Positions 17,825 through 30,087 of a stretch of 64,000 nucleotides of DNA are shown here, piece after piece (within the stretch, counting starts at the first letter, position 1; every line of letters begins with the position of its first letter). The stretch is from assembly GCF_006349365.1 (NCBI RefSeq), contig NZ_CP040899.1:930001-994000 (forward strand), given 5' to 3'. The notes beneath the pieces are model-generated. The model searched no databases. It had not been told where the DNA came from and was given only the letters and a program-made list of their open reading frames with translations. Source of the stretch: Georgenia wutianyii. Lineage in GTDB: Bacteria; Actinomycetota; Actinomycetes; Actinomycetales; Actinomycetaceae. The translations under genes were made by a program, and so were the position numbers.

Positions 17825-18238
17825 GTGACCTCCGACCGGCCCGTCCGTCCGCCCACCGCCCTTCTCAGCGCGCTGCTGCTCCTCCTCGTGGAGGTCGGGG
17901 CGCTCCTCGCGCTCACCGTCGGGATGCTCCTCGAGGTGGTCCGCGGGCAGAGCACCGGAGGGGCCGTCACCGCCGTGCTCGCCGCCCTGTTCCTCGGCCT
18001 GTGCGCCGTGCTGGTCGCCGCGGGCCGGGCGCTCTACCAGCGCCACCGGTGGGGCCGTGGGCCCGTCGTGACGTGGCAGCTGCTCCTCCTCGCCACCGGG
18101 GTGTCGCAGGCCGGCGCGCTGGAGTGGTGGGTCGTGACTCTCCTCGTCGCCTTCCCGGTGGCCGTGACGGTGGGGATCCTCCTGCCGCGCTCGGTGGAGT
18201 GGACCAGCAGCGCCACCCCGCCCCGCGCGGTCGCCTAG
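17825..18238 (+). CDS. Small four-helix membrane protein, unknown
   Basis: A 137-residue protein with four hydrophobic segments (about residues 12-38, 48-69, 81-100 and 103-120) and short polar ends. This is a compact integral membrane protein of a type common in actinobacteria, with no catalytic motif, and I do not recognise a named family. The GTG at 17825 is used because in-frame upstream codons show no hydrophobic or conserved character. Its TAG stop shares the palindrome CTAG with the stop codon of the convergent gene at 18235, so the two genes overlap by four bases. Confidence 0.75.
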   Translation: MTSDRPVRPPTALLSALLLLLVEVGALLALTVGMLLEVVRGQSTGGAVTAVLAALFLGLCAVLVAAGRALYQRHRWGRGPVVTWQLLLLATGVSQAGALEWWVVTLLVAFPVAVTVGILLPRSVEWTSSATPPRAVA

Positions 18239-19842
18239 GACCGCCCGGGCAGGACGAGCACCGCGTCGCCCACCGGCCGCTCCCCGGCGGCGTCGGACGG
18301 GACGGTGAGCAGCCGGTCCCCGACGACCATCGCCGTCGACCCGCCGCCGTCGAGGTTGAGCGCCTCGCGCAGACCCAGCCCGACCGCGACGTCCGCGGCC
18401 TCCGGGATCGACAGGCCGAGCGCGTCGGTGCTGCGCCCGTCCGCGGTCACGAGGACGAGGCGGCCCTGGGCGTCCACGCCCGCGAGGGTGCGCGGGTTCC
18501 GCTTGTGCGCCCAGCCGTAGTAGAAGCTCGGGTTGTCCGGGTGGACCATGCCGTCGGCGGCGACGGTGACGTGCCGTGCGCCGTCGCGCACGAGCTCGGG
18601 TCCACCGTTGACGACGGCGGGGTAGCGGGTGGGGTGCACGGGTCGGCCCTCCTCGTCGTGCAGGGTCGTGCGGACGTCGAGCCGCCCGCCCTCCTCGACG
18701 AGTCCGCGCAGGACCGGGGCGAGGTCGCCGGTGGCCTGGACGGTGCGCCCGCCCTCCGGCACGGGGCCCCCGCGCTCCCCGCGGACCTCCACGACCCGGC
18801 CGCCCGCGTCGAGCACCACCTCGGTACCGGGGCCCGCGGGCGTGGTCGCGGCGTAGGTGCCGGTGAAGACGACGAGCTCGTCGGGGTCGGTGCACGTCGT
18901 GTCGTGCAGCGGCAGGGACGTCGGCAGGTCGTCGAGCCCGCCGCAGTTGCGCACGAGGCCCGGCACCCGGTTGACCCCGTCGAGCGGGAGACGGGTTCCG
19001 CCCGTGCGCAGCTCGCCCTCCCACGTGAGGCGCTCCACCTCGGTGCGCCGCGCGTCGGGTCGCAGCAGCAGCGCGGGCCGGTCCCCGACCGGCTCGCTGA
19101 GCAGCTCGCCGTCGACGACCGAAACCCCGGCCGGGTCGCCGGGCGCGCCGGCCCGCGGGTCGAGGACGAAGAACCCGCCGTTGACGGCCGCGAGGGCCCC
19201 GGAGAGGGCGGCGAGCTCGGAGGTCGTCTCGCGGCGCTCGACGTCCGGGCCGACCGACGCCGCGAGCTCGCCGCGGAAGTGGCGCGGGTCGACGGTGAGG
19301 ACGTCGATCCGCCACGGCCCGCGGTCCTCCTCGCCGTCGGCGTCCCACGCGGTCGACAGGGTGGAGCCGCGGTGCCCGGCGGCGACGACCTGCTCCCGGG
19401 CCGCGTCCGCCGCGGCCCGGTCGGTGAACGAGCCGACGCGCACACGCCAGCCGAGGCTGCCGCCCGCGAAGTCCACGGTGGGCTGCGTGCGCACCTCCTC
19501 GGTGCGGGCGTCGAGCCCGGCGGCACGCAGCTCGGCGACGACCTCCTCGGCGCTCGCCCGGTCGCGCAGCGCGGTGGCGGGGGCGTCGGGGTCCGGTGAG
19601 CCGGAGCCCGCGGGCACCGAGACCTCGACCGTCCACGGGTAGGTCGCCTCGGCGTCCCCGCGGACGATCCGGGTGAGCGTGACCCCCGGGGCCACCGCCT
19701 CGGTGTGCCGGGTCTCCTGCAGGTCTGCCGCGCCGAGGGGGAGACCCGGCCCGTCGTCGGGCGCCGGCGCGGCGCCGGCGGCGAGGGGCAGGGCGAGCAG
19801 GGCGGCGGTCGCGAGGGCGGTGACACCGTGCGCACGGGGCAT
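18235..19842 (-). CDS. Secreted phosphodiester glycosidase (NAGPA) with SPOR domain
   Basis: A 535-residue exported protein. A cleavable signal peptide is visible (basic start, ALATAALLALPLAAGAAPA, residues 9-27). A SPOR-like repeat covers about 115-165 (LGWRVRVGSFTDRAAADAAR), which in other proteins binds denuded peptidoglycan. The C-terminal two thirds is a NAGPA/DUF2233 domain with the hallmark ALNLDGGGSTAMVV, a motif of phosphodiester glycosidases acting on exopolysaccharide or GlcNAc-phosphodiester linkages. A good ribosome site (GGAGGACC) precedes the ATG. It is a single gene after the ABC operon, probably separated from it by a terminator. Confidence 0.88.
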   Translation of the reverse strand: MPRAHGVTALATAALLALPLAAGAAPAPDDGPGLPLGAADLQETRHTEAVAPGVTLTRIVRGDAEATYPWTVEVSVPAGSGSPDPDAPATALRDRASAEEVVAELRAAGLDARTEEVRTQPTVDFAGGSLGWRVRVGSFTDRAAADAAREQVVAAGHRGSTLSTAWDADGEEDRGPWRIDVLTVDPRHFRGELAASVGPDVERRETTSELAALSGALAAVNGGFFVLDPRAGAPGDPAGVSVVDGELLSEPVGDRPALLLRPDARRTEVERLTWEGELRTGGTRLPLDGVNRVPGLVRNCGGLDDLPTSLPLHDTTCTDPDELVVFTGTYAATTPAGPGTEVVLDAGGRVVEVRGERGGPVPEGGRTVQATGDLAPVLRGLVEEGGRLDVRTTLHDEEGRPVHPTRYPAVVNGGPELVRDGARHVTVAADGMVHPDNPSFYYGWAHKRNPRTLAGVDAQGRLVLVTADGRSTDALGLSIPEAADVAVGLGLREALNLDGGGSTAMVVGDRLLTVPSDAAGERPVGDAVLVLPGRS

Positions 19843-19928
19843 GGGAGGTCCTCCGGGGTCGGGGGCCGCTCGTCGCGGCCGGTGTGGCGCCAGTCTCACG
19901 GGGTGGGGGAGGGGCCGCCACAGCACGA

Positions 19929-19966
19929 ACGGACCCCGCCGCGTCCAGGGACACGACGGGGTCCGT
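19929..19966. terminator. Inverted repeat, probable terminator of ABC operon
   Basis: ACGGACCCCG and CGGGGTCCGT form perfect 10-bp arms around an 18-base loop. The repeat lies 43 bases beyond the ABC permease stop codon on the minus strand, in the gap before the next gene. No T-run follows, as is common for actinobacterial terminators. Confidence 0.45.
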
Positions 19967-20008
19967 CGGTGCGTCGGCGCCGGCCCCTCCAGCCCGGCGG
20001 CGACGGGT

Positions 20009-22609
20009 CTAGTCGGCCGCGAGCGCGGCGACCGGCGGGGTGCGCACGGCGCTGCGGGCGGGCAGCACCGAGGCCGCGAACCCGGCGAGGAGCGCGACGA
20101 CGACGATCGCGCCGAGGTACCCCCACGGCACGGCGAGCGCGAGCTCGCCTGAGCGGCCGAGGATGACCGCGGTGCCGGCCCAGCCGTAGAGCAGCCCGAG
20201 GACGGCCCCGATGAGCACCCCGGCCAGGGCGAGGAAGACGCCCTCGACGGCGAGCATCCGGCGCAGCTGGCCGCGGGTCAGGCCCATGGCCCGCAGCAGG
20301 GCCGACTCGCGGCGCCGCTCGATGACCGACAGGGACAGCGTGTTCGCCACGCCGATGAGCGCGATGACGACGGCCACGCCGAGCAGTCCGACGACGATCG
20401 CCAGCAACGTGTTGATGACCTGCTCAAAGATCTCGCGCTGGGCGGCCGGCCCGTCGACGTAGGGGGTGTCGTACCGCGCGTCGGGGTCCTGCGCCGTGGC
20501 CACCGCCTGGGCCTCGGTGAGACGGTCGGAGACCGTGGTGATCGTCGCGGCCTGGTCCTCGCCCGACAGGCGCGCCCACAGCTCGGTGACCGGCGCCTGC
20601 GGGTCGATCGCCTCGCGCAGGCTGAGCGGGGCGAAGGCGGTGTAACCGTTGCCCTGGACGACGAGGGTGAGGTCTGCGTCGCCCAGCGTCACCGTCTGCC
20701 CGTCGGTGAGGCCGACGTCGCGGGCCCAGCCGCTGCCGACGAGGAGCGTGTCCTCACCGAGCAGGTCGAGGAGCGAGCTGTCCCGCATGATCGACTCGGC
20801 GGCCGCGCGGTCGACGAGCGAGACCCCGGTCTCGATCTCCCCCTGCGGGGTCTGGAAGGTGGCCTGGGCCTCGGCGATGCCGAGCGTGGCCTCGACGTTC
20901 TCGGTGCGCTCGACCGTCTCGATCTGCGCGGGGGTGAGCCCGCCGGGAAGGCCGGTCTCCTGGTCCCAGGCGCTGGAGGAGACGACGAGGTCCACGGGGA
21001 ACTGGCTGCGCAGCATCGAGTCGAGACTGGACCGGGCGCTCACCGCGCCCGTCGACATGAGCGCGACGAGCGTGACGCCGATGACGAGCGCGGTGGCGGT
21101 CGCCGCGGTACGGCGCGGGTTGCGCACGGCGTTGGCGGTGGCGATCCGCGCCGGGGTGCCGCCACCGGCCCGCCGGGCGAGCGCGCCCAGGCCACGGACG
21201 ACCGTCGGGACGACGAAGACCATCCCGAGCATGACGCCGGCGAAGGAGACGAAGCCGCCGAGGATCCCCAGGGCGAGCCCGCCGAGCACGGCGGTCTCCT
21301 CGTCGATGGACTCGGCGCCGGCGAGGAACGGGGCCGCGGCCACCATGGCGCCGCCGCCCAGGACGAGGACGAGCGAGGCGACGACGCGCAGTCGGGAGGC
21401 GCCGCGCGGGTCCGGCGGCTCAGGGGGACGCAGCGCCGCGAGCGGGGAGACCACGGTCGCTGCCCGCGCGGGGGACAGCGCCGCCAGCACGGTGACGAGG
21501 GCACCGGTGACGATCGGGACGATGACGGCCGCCGCCGTGATCGTCACGTTGCTGGGCACCGGGAAGGGCAGCTCCTGGGCGTGCAGGACCCACAGGGCGC
21601 CCTGGGCGAGCGCGGTGCCGAGGACCAGCCCGGCGACACCGGCGACGATCCCGAGGATGAGCGCCTCGGTGAGCACCGAGCGGCGGATCTGGCGCTTGGT
21701 CGCGCCGACGGCCCGCAGGAGGGCCAGGGTGTGGGTGCGCTGGGCGACGAGCACCTGGAAGGTGTTGGTGATGACGATCGCGGCGACGAACATCGCCAGC
21801 GCGCCGAAGGCGAGGATGACCGCGGTGAGGGCGTAGGCCTGACCGGTGAGGTCCTGGAGCGTCTGCTGGGCGTACTCCTCGCCCGTCCGGACGGCGGCAT
21901 TCGGCAGCTCCGCGGACACCGCGGCTGCGACGGCGGCCGGCTCCGCGCCGTCCGCCGCGCGGACGAGGATCTCGCTGAAGGCGAGCTCGCGGTCCGCCTG
22001 CACCACCCAGGCGTCGCGCTGGGCGGGGGTGACGAGCGCCGTGTTGCCCATGCCGACGAGCGCAGAGGGGTCCTGGAGGATGCCGGCGACGGTGAGCTCC
22101 GCGTCGACGAAGGGCATCGAGTCCTTCGCGCCAGGCGGGGGCGGCAGGTAGATCTCGGTCGACATCGTCAGTGCGTCACCGACCTCGACCTCGAGCCGGT
22201 CGGCGGAGGAGGCGGTGAGGGCGACCTCGCCCTGCGCCGTCGGGAGCGTGCCGTCGAGGACGGTGACGCCGGACAGGCCGGGGGAGCCGACGGCGTCGAC
22301 GGCCGACCAGTCCTGGCGCCCACCGGCGACGATCGAGCCGAACATCGTCACCTGGCCGTCGGCGACGGAGACGCCGGGCAGGGCCCGGACCTCGTCGAGC
22401 TGCTCGGGGGTGAGCAGGTCGTCGCCGGACTGGACGACGACGTCCGCGTCTCCGATGTCGGCGGTGACCGCCGAGTACGTGGTGTCGCGGATGACCGCGG
22501 TGCCGAGGAGTGTCGCGGCGATGAAGGCCGTGCCGATCATGATCGCCAGGCCCGCGGCGAGCAGGCGCCCGGTGCTGCGGCGCATCTGGGTGAGGGTGAG
22601 TCTGAGCAT
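20009..22609 (-). CDS. MacB/FtsX-type ABC transporter permease
   Basis: An 866-residue FtsX-family permease with the duplicated layout typical of large actinobacterial members. An N-terminal membrane segment (residues 12-37) is followed by a large periplasmic-type domain, a three-helix block (about 255-370), then further membrane segments, a second extracytoplasmic domain and a second three-helix block near the C-terminus (LLAIVVGLLGVAVVIALIGV and following). Repeated RRESALLRAMGLTRGQLRRM and HTLALLRAVGATKRQIRRS motifs mark the paired coupling regions. Such systems export lipoproteins, peptides or drugs, or transmit mechanical work across the membrane. The ATG overlaps the ATPase stop by one base. 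Confidence 0.92.
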   Translation of the reverse strand: MLRLTLTQMRRSTGRLLAAGLAIMIGTAFIAATLLGTAVIRDTTYSAVTADIGDADVVVQSGDDLLTPEQLDEVRALPGVSVADGQVTMFGSIVAGGRQDWSAVDAVGSPGLSGVTVLDGTLPTAQGEVALTASSADRLEVEVGDALTMSTEIYLPPPPGAKDSMPFVDAELTVAGILQDPSALVGMGNTALVTPAQRDAWVVQADRELAFSEILVRAADGAEPAAVAAAVSAELPNAAVRTGEEYAQQTLQDLTGQAYALTAVILAFGALAMFVAAIVITNTFQVLVAQRTHTLALLRAVGATKRQIRRSVLTEALILGIVAGVAGLVLGTALAQGALWVLHAQELPFPVPSNVTITAAAVIVPIVTGALVTVLAALSPARAATVVSPLAALRPPEPPDPRGASRLRVVASLVLVLGGGAMVAAAPFLAGAESIDEETAVLGGLALGILGGFVSFAGVMLGMVFVVPTVVRGLGALARRAGGGTPARIATANAVRNPRRTAATATALVIGVTLVALMSTGAVSARSSLDSMLRSQFPVDLVVSSSAWDQETGLPGGLTPAQIETVERTENVEATLGIAEAQATFQTPQGEIETGVSLVDRAAAESIMRDSSLLDLLGEDTLLVGSGWARDVGLTDGQTVTLGDADLTLVVQGNGYTAFAPLSLREAIDPQAPVTELWARLSGEDQAATITTVSDRLTEAQAVATAQDPDARYDTPYVDGPAAQREIFEQVINTLLAIVVGLLGVAVVIALIGVANTLSLSVIERRRESALLRAMGLTRGQLRRMLAVEGVFLALAGVLIGAVLGLLYGWAGTAVILGRSGELALAVPWGYLGAIVVVALLAGFAASVLPARSAVRTPPVAALAAD

Positions 22610-23358
22610 CAGGCGTTCACCGTGCGCAGCGCGTCGAGACCGGCGAGGACCGACTCGGGGGTCGGGTTGTCGATCGAGCCGGCGATGCGGCCGTCGGCGA
22701 GGAGGACGACGCTGTCGGCGTAGGACGCCGCGACCGGGTCGTGGGTGACCATGACGATCGTCTGCCCGAGCTCGCGCACACTGGTGCGCAGGAAGGAGAG
22801 CACCTCGGCGCCGGAGCGGGAGTCGAGGTTGCCGGTCGGCTCGTCGGCGAAGACGACGTCGGGGCGGGTGATGAGGGCGCGGGCGATGGCGACGCGCTGC
22901 TGCTGGCCGCCGGACAGCTCGCTGGGCCGGTGGGTGAGCCGGTCCCGCAGGCCGAGCGTGTCGATGAGGGTGTCGAGCCACCCCTGGTCCGGGGCGGTGC
23001 CGGCGAGCTCGCACGGCAGGGTGATGTTCTGCAGGGCGGTGAACATCGGCAGGAGGTTGAAGGACTGGAATACGAAGCCCACCCGCTCACGGCGCAGCAG
23101 CGTGAGCTCGGTGTCGCCCAGGGCGGTGAGCTCGGTGTCCCCGAGGACGACCTGGCCGCCCGTGGCCGCGTCGAGCCCGGCGAGCAGGTGCATGAGGGTG
23201 GACTTGCCGGAGCCGGAAGGCCCCATGATCGCGGTGAACTCACCGGCGGTGAAGGCGACGTCGACGCCGCGGAGCGCGTGGACGGCGACGTCCCCGCTGC
23301 CGTAGACCTTGCTCAGGCCGCGTGCCTGGACCGCGGGTCGTCGGGGGGAGCTGCTCAC
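22609..23358 (-). CDS. MacB/LolD-type ABC transporter ATPase
   Basis: A 249-residue ATPase with Walker [10 protein letters not shown], the Q-loop in FVFQSFNLLPMFTALQN, signature [15 protein letters not shown], Walker B VVFADEPTGNLD and switch MVTHD. The Phe-Gln-Ser-Phe-Asn-Leu-Leu context is characteristic of the MacB/LolD/FtsE group. The GTG at 23358 is preferred because an excellent ribosome site (CCAGGAGGATCCCT) sits directly in front of it. The ATG nine codons upstream lacks one. It is coupled to the large permease that follows. Confidence 0.93.
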   Translation of the reverse strand: MSSSPRRPAVQARGLSKVYGSGDVAVHALRGVDVAFTAGEFTAIMGPSGSGKSTLMHLLAGLDAATGGQVVLGDTELTALGDTELTLLRRERVGFVFQSFNLLPMFTALQNITLPCELAGTAPDQGWLDTLIDTLGLRDRLTHRPSELSGGQQQRVAIARALITRPDVVFADEPTGNLDSRSGAEVLSFLRTSVRELGQTIVMVTHDPVAASYADSVVLLADGRIAGSIDNPTPESVLAGLDALRTVNA

Positions 23359-23529
23359 AGGGATCCTCCTGGGTGGGGCGGCCACGGGCCGCGTCTGGTG
23401 ATGTCACCGACGCTACGGGCGGCACCACGGTGCCTGCGTCCTGCCGGGGGCCTGTTCTCGGGTCATCCCGTGGTCGTACGCCACCACCCGCGGGTCCACC
23501 CCTGGGGCGGGCGGGCGCGCGCGGACGGG

Positions 23530-24222
23530 CTAGGAGCCCGGGGTGATGAGCCCGGTCTCGTAGGCGAGGACGACCGCCTGGACCCGGTCGCGGGCGCCGA
23601 GCTTGGAGAGCACCCGCCCGACGTGCGTCTTCACGGTGGCCTCGGCGACGAAGAGGTCGGCGGCGATCTCGGTGTTGCTGCGCCCGCGGGCCATGAGGAC
23701 GAGGACCTCACGCTCGCGCTCGGTGAGCGCGTCGAGGATGGCAGGCGGGGCCTTCTGCTCGTCCGGGAGGACCTGGGCGAGGTGCTCGATGAGCCGCTTG
23801 GTGGACGACGGCGCGATGACGCCGTCGCCCGCGTGCACGGTGCGGATGGCCTGGAGCATGTCCTCCGGCGGGACGTCCTTGAGGAGGAAGCCGCTCGCTC
23901 CGACCTTGATCGCGCGCATGACGTACTCGTCGAGGTCGAAGGTCGTGAGGATGACGACCTTCGGGCCCGAGCCCTGCGCGGTGAGCTGCTCGGTGGCGGT
24001 GAGCCCGTCCATGCCGGCCATGCGCACGTCCATGAGGACGACGTCGGCGTCGTAGGCGCTGAGCATCCGCAGCGCCTGCGCGCCGTCGGAGGCCTCGGCG
24101 ACCACCTCCATGTCCGGCTGGGAGTTGATGACGAGGGTGAAGCCGGCTCGCACGAGCTGCTGGTCGTCGACGAGGGCGACACGGATGGGGGTGTCTTCGG
24201 CGGGCATGGGCTCGGTGCTCAC
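23530..24222 (-). CDS. NarL/LuxR-family response regulator
   Basis: A 230-residue response regulator. The receiver domain has the acidic pair DD at 19-20, phospho-acceptor D65 in VVLMDVRM, a conserved T in ILTTFD and K in FLLKD. The C-terminal LuxR-type helix-turn-helix covers about 160-220 (LTEREREVLVLMARG...VKTHVGRVLSKLGARDR). GTG is chosen over the downstream ATG because of the ribosome site ACGGAGTCC. It is paired with the kinase at 23708-25651, whose reading frame does not stop before this gene. This fits the LiaR/DesR class rather than DosR. Confidence 0.93.
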   Translation of the reverse strand: MSTEPMPAEDTPIRVALVDDQQLVRAGFTLVINSQPDMEVVAEASDGAQALRMLSAYDADVVLMDVRMAGMDGLTATEQLTAQGSGPKVVILTTFDLDEYVMRAIKVGASGFLLKDVPPEDMLQAIRTVHAGDGVIAPSSTKRLIEHLAQVLPDEQKAPPAILDALTEREREVLVLMARGRSNTEIAADLFVAEATVKTHVGRVLSKLGARDRVQAVVLAYETGLITPGS

Positions 24223-25651
24223 AGGACTCCGTTTCGTTGCTGCTGGGGCCATGATGCCGGAGCCAGCGGGGCGTTCGCGCCGTCGGGGGTGGGAGTGGGC
24301 TGAGCGGCGTGACGCCGGGCAGCGGGATCTCCGCCCGCACCCGGTAGCCACCCCCGGGCTTCGCGCCGGTCTCGAGCGTCCCGCCGAAGAGCATGACCCG
24401 CTCGCGCATGCCGAGCAGACCGTGCCCGGCGCCGTCGTTCGAGGCGGCCGCGCCTCGGCCGGTGTCCTCGACCTGGACGATGATGCGCTGCGGTGCCCAC
24501 TGGAGCAGGACGGTGGCGCTCGCGGCCGGACCGCCGTGCTTGAGGACGTTGGTCAGCGCCTCCTGGCAGATCCGGTAGACGGTGAGCCCGAGGCCGGGGG
24601 GCAGCTGGCGGGCGTCGCCGACGCGGATGAGCGAGACGTCGAGCCCCGAGGAGCGCAGCTGCTCAACGAGGCCGTCGAGGTCGGCGTCGATGGGCTGGGG
24701 CATCGTCGCGCCGTGGGTCTCGTCCTCCCCGCCCGGCGCGCGCAGGACGCCGAGGATCTTGCGCATGTCGGCGAGGGCCGCGCGCCCGGTGTCGGCGATG
24801 GTCGTGAGCGCGCGGACGGCGGCGTCGGGGTCCGCCGCCGCCGCGTACCGCCCGCCGTCGGCCTGGGCGATGACGACCGACAGCGAGTGGGCGACGATGT
24901 CGTGCATCTCCCGGGCGATGCGTGAGCGCTCCGCGGCGGTGGCGATCTGGGCCTGCTGGTCGCGCTCGATCTCCAGCCGCTGGGCGCGCTCGGCGAGCGT
25001 CTCGGTGTGGGCGAGGCGGCTGCGGCGCACCAGCCCCATCGCCCACACGAAGAGGCACGCGGCCCCGATGAGGCCGCCGATGACGGCGATGAGAAGGAGG
25101 CTCTCGGGAGACAGGTCGAGCCAGAACCGACCAGTGAGGCCGGGACCGGACGTCCCGCTGATCCACGTCGCGAGGAGCAGGCCGCCGAAGATGGCCGAGA
25201 CGAGGGCCGTGCGCCCCGCCCACACCGGCCCGTAGACGGTCACCGAGTAGAGCGCGACGAAGATGAGGACGTCGGCGACGATGAGCGGCGCGCCGCTCGC
25301 GAAGTGGACCAGCGCCGCCCCGTAGACGACGACGGCGGAGGGGACCGGCCGCGTGCGGCGCCAGAACAGCGCGGCCGGCATGGCGAGGGACGCCAGCGCC
25401 CCGAAGAACGCGCCGTACCCGGTGGTGGCGGTGCCGACCCCGCCGATGAGCGAGGGGATCGCGACGAAGACCGCGAGCAGGAGGACGACGAGCAGGTCCA
25501 CGGTGCGGCTGGTGTCGCGCAGCTGCGGCTCGGGCAGGCGTGGTGGCGCGCCGTGCATGGTCGAGCCCTGTGACACCCAGGGCTGGGAGGACGCGGGCGG
25601 CGGGGGCGGTGGCGGGTAGGACCAGGGGGAGTCGGTGGGGGAGGTGCTCAC
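23708..25651 (-). CDS. LiaS/DesK-type sensor histidine kinase with anomalous 3' end
   Basis: The frame is open for 647 codons, but only about residues 1-452 look like a kinase. After a Pro-rich start there are five to six membrane segments (about 52-208), a coiled region, a HisKA_3 domain with H250 in REMHDIVAHSLSVV, and a HATPase_c domain ending in GLLGMRERV..GGGYRVRAEIPLPG. From about nt 24290 the frame runs on through the response-regulator gene in a different register as a low-complexity, Arg/Pro-rich tail. The +2 frame at that point has a TGA overlapping the regulator GTG (at 24219), the junction one would expect. An indel in the Cys/Pro-coding C-runs near 24270-24300, real or a sequencing error, is the likely explanation. 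The start lies two bases after the SRAP stop. Confidence 0.8.
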   Translation of the reverse strand: MSTSPTDSPWSYPPPPPPPASSQPWVSQGSTMHGAPPRLPEPQLRDTSRTVDLLVVLLLAVFVAIPSLIGGVGTATTGYGAFFGALASLAMPAALFWRRTRPVPSAVVVYGAALVHFASGAPLIVADVLIFVALYSVTVYGPVWAGRTALVSAIFGGLLLATWISGTSGPGLTGRFWLDLSPESLLLIAVIGGLIGAACLFVWAMGLVRRSRLAHTETLAERAQRLEIERDQQAQIATAAERSRIAREMHDIVAHSLSVVIAQADGGRYAAAADPDAAVRALTTIADTGRAALADMRKILGVLRAPGGEDETHGATMPQPIDADLDGLVEQLRSSGLDVSLIRVGDARQLPPGLGLTVYRICQEALTNVLKHGGPAASATVLLQWAPQRIIVQVEDTGRGAAASNDGAGHGLLGMRERVMLFGGTLETGAKPGGGYRVRAEIPLPGVTPLSPLPPPTARTPRWLRHHGPSSNETESCEHRAHARRRHPHPCRPRRRPAARASRLHPRHQLPAGHGGGRRGLRRRAGAADAQRLRRRRRPHGRAHGRHGRAHRHRAAHRAGLGPEGRHPHDLRPRRVRHARDQGRSERLPPQGRPAGGHAPGHPHRARGRRRHRAVVHQAAHRAPRPGPPGRAEGPACHPRRAHRARA

Positions 25652-25653
25652 CG

Positions 25654-26355
25654 TCAGTCCACGGGCTCGATGAGGTCGGGGGTGTCGACGCGGACGTTAC
25701 CCACGCGCGGCCCCACCCGGTGGAACTGCAGCTGCGGCCGCTCCGCGCCGATGGCCGCCAGGGCCTCCTCGGGCGCGGTCACCGACGGGTCGAGCCACGG
25801 CGCCACGGCGTCGCCGCGCAGGACGACGGGCTCGCGGTCGTGGATGCCGGCGAGCTGGGAGCGGGCAGGCTGGGTGAGGATCGTCGTCGACAGCAGCCAG
25901 CGGGCGGGGTCGGAGTCGTCCTTGCTCGGGTCACGCCAGAACGCGTAGAGCCCCGCGAAGGCGAGTGGTGCGGCGTCGGCCCGGTGGATGAAGTGGGGCG
26001 TCTTGGAGCCGTCGGGCTCCTTGCGCCACTCGTAGTAGCCGTCGGCGGGCAGGATGCAGCGCCGGGCGCGCAGCGACTTGGCGAAGGCGCTCTTCTCCGC
26101 GACCGTCTCGATCCGGGCGTTGATCATCCGCACCCCGATCGAGGGGTCGTCCGCGAACGCCGGGACCAGGCCCCAGCGGGCGGAGTGCATCTGGCGCACG
26201 TGCCCGTCCGAGCGTTCCAGGACGACGCGCACCCGGTCGGTGGGGGCGACGTTGAACGACGGGTGGACGGCGGCGGCCTCCTCCGCGATCTCCTCGACGT
26301 CGAAGGCGTCGGCGAGCTCCTGCGCCTCCCGGAACGATGCATAGCGACCGCACAT
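25654..26355 (-). CDS. SRAP/HMCES-type abasic-site processing protein (YedK-like)
   Basis: A 233-residue SRAP-domain protein. The catalytic cysteine is residue 2 (MCGRYA), which forms a thiazolidine crosslink with abasic sites in single-stranded DNA after removal of Met1. Other conserved elements are NARIET, RCILPADGYYEW and the HDREP motif with its active-site histidine. It shields abasic sites during replication. The kinase gene begins two bases after its stop, so a shared transcript with a two-component pair is likely. It lies downstream of ligA on the same strand after a 94-base gap. Confidence 0.93.
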   Translation of the reverse strand: MCGRYASFREAQELADAFDVEEIAEEAAAVHPSFNVAPTDRVRVVLERSDGHVRQMHSARWGLVPAFADDPSIGVRMINARIETVAEKSAFAKSLRARRCILPADGYYEWRKEPDGSKTPHFIHRADAAPLAFAGLYAFWRDPSKDDSDPARWLLSTTILTQPARSQLAGIHDREPVVLRGDAVAPWLDPSVTAPEEALAAIGAERPQLQFHRVGPRVGNVRVDTPDLIEPVD

Positions 26356-26449
26356 GACTCAAGGGTGCCAGGTGGGTCCCACACCGGGCGTCCGACCCCG
26401 GGCTGACCGGGGGTGGCACGCCCTCAGACCAGGGGTGGACCCGGTGGCC

Positions 26450-30005
<3,556 letters not shown>

Positions 30006-30042
30006 CCCGGCAGGCTCGCCGGCCGGTCACTCCCGGCCCTCT

Positions 30043-30084
30043 CCGGTCCCGCCGGAGGCACCTGGTGCCCGACGGCGGGGCCGG
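30043..30084. terminator. Bidirectional terminator between convergent genes
   Basis: CCGGTCCCGCCG (30043-30054) pairs with CGGCGGGGCCGG (30073-30084) with one G-T-type mismatch. The loop region holds an inner perfect hairpin GGCACC-T-GGTGCC. It lies between the stops of the convergent DUF871 and transporter genes. Confidence 0.6.
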
Positions 30085-30087
30085 CGG

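Noticed and set aside
23530..24222. Response regulator as the DosR that binds the dyads near dms
   Set aside because: It is paired with a LiaS/DesK-type membrane kinase and lies in a different operon. NarL-family membership alone does not make it DosR.
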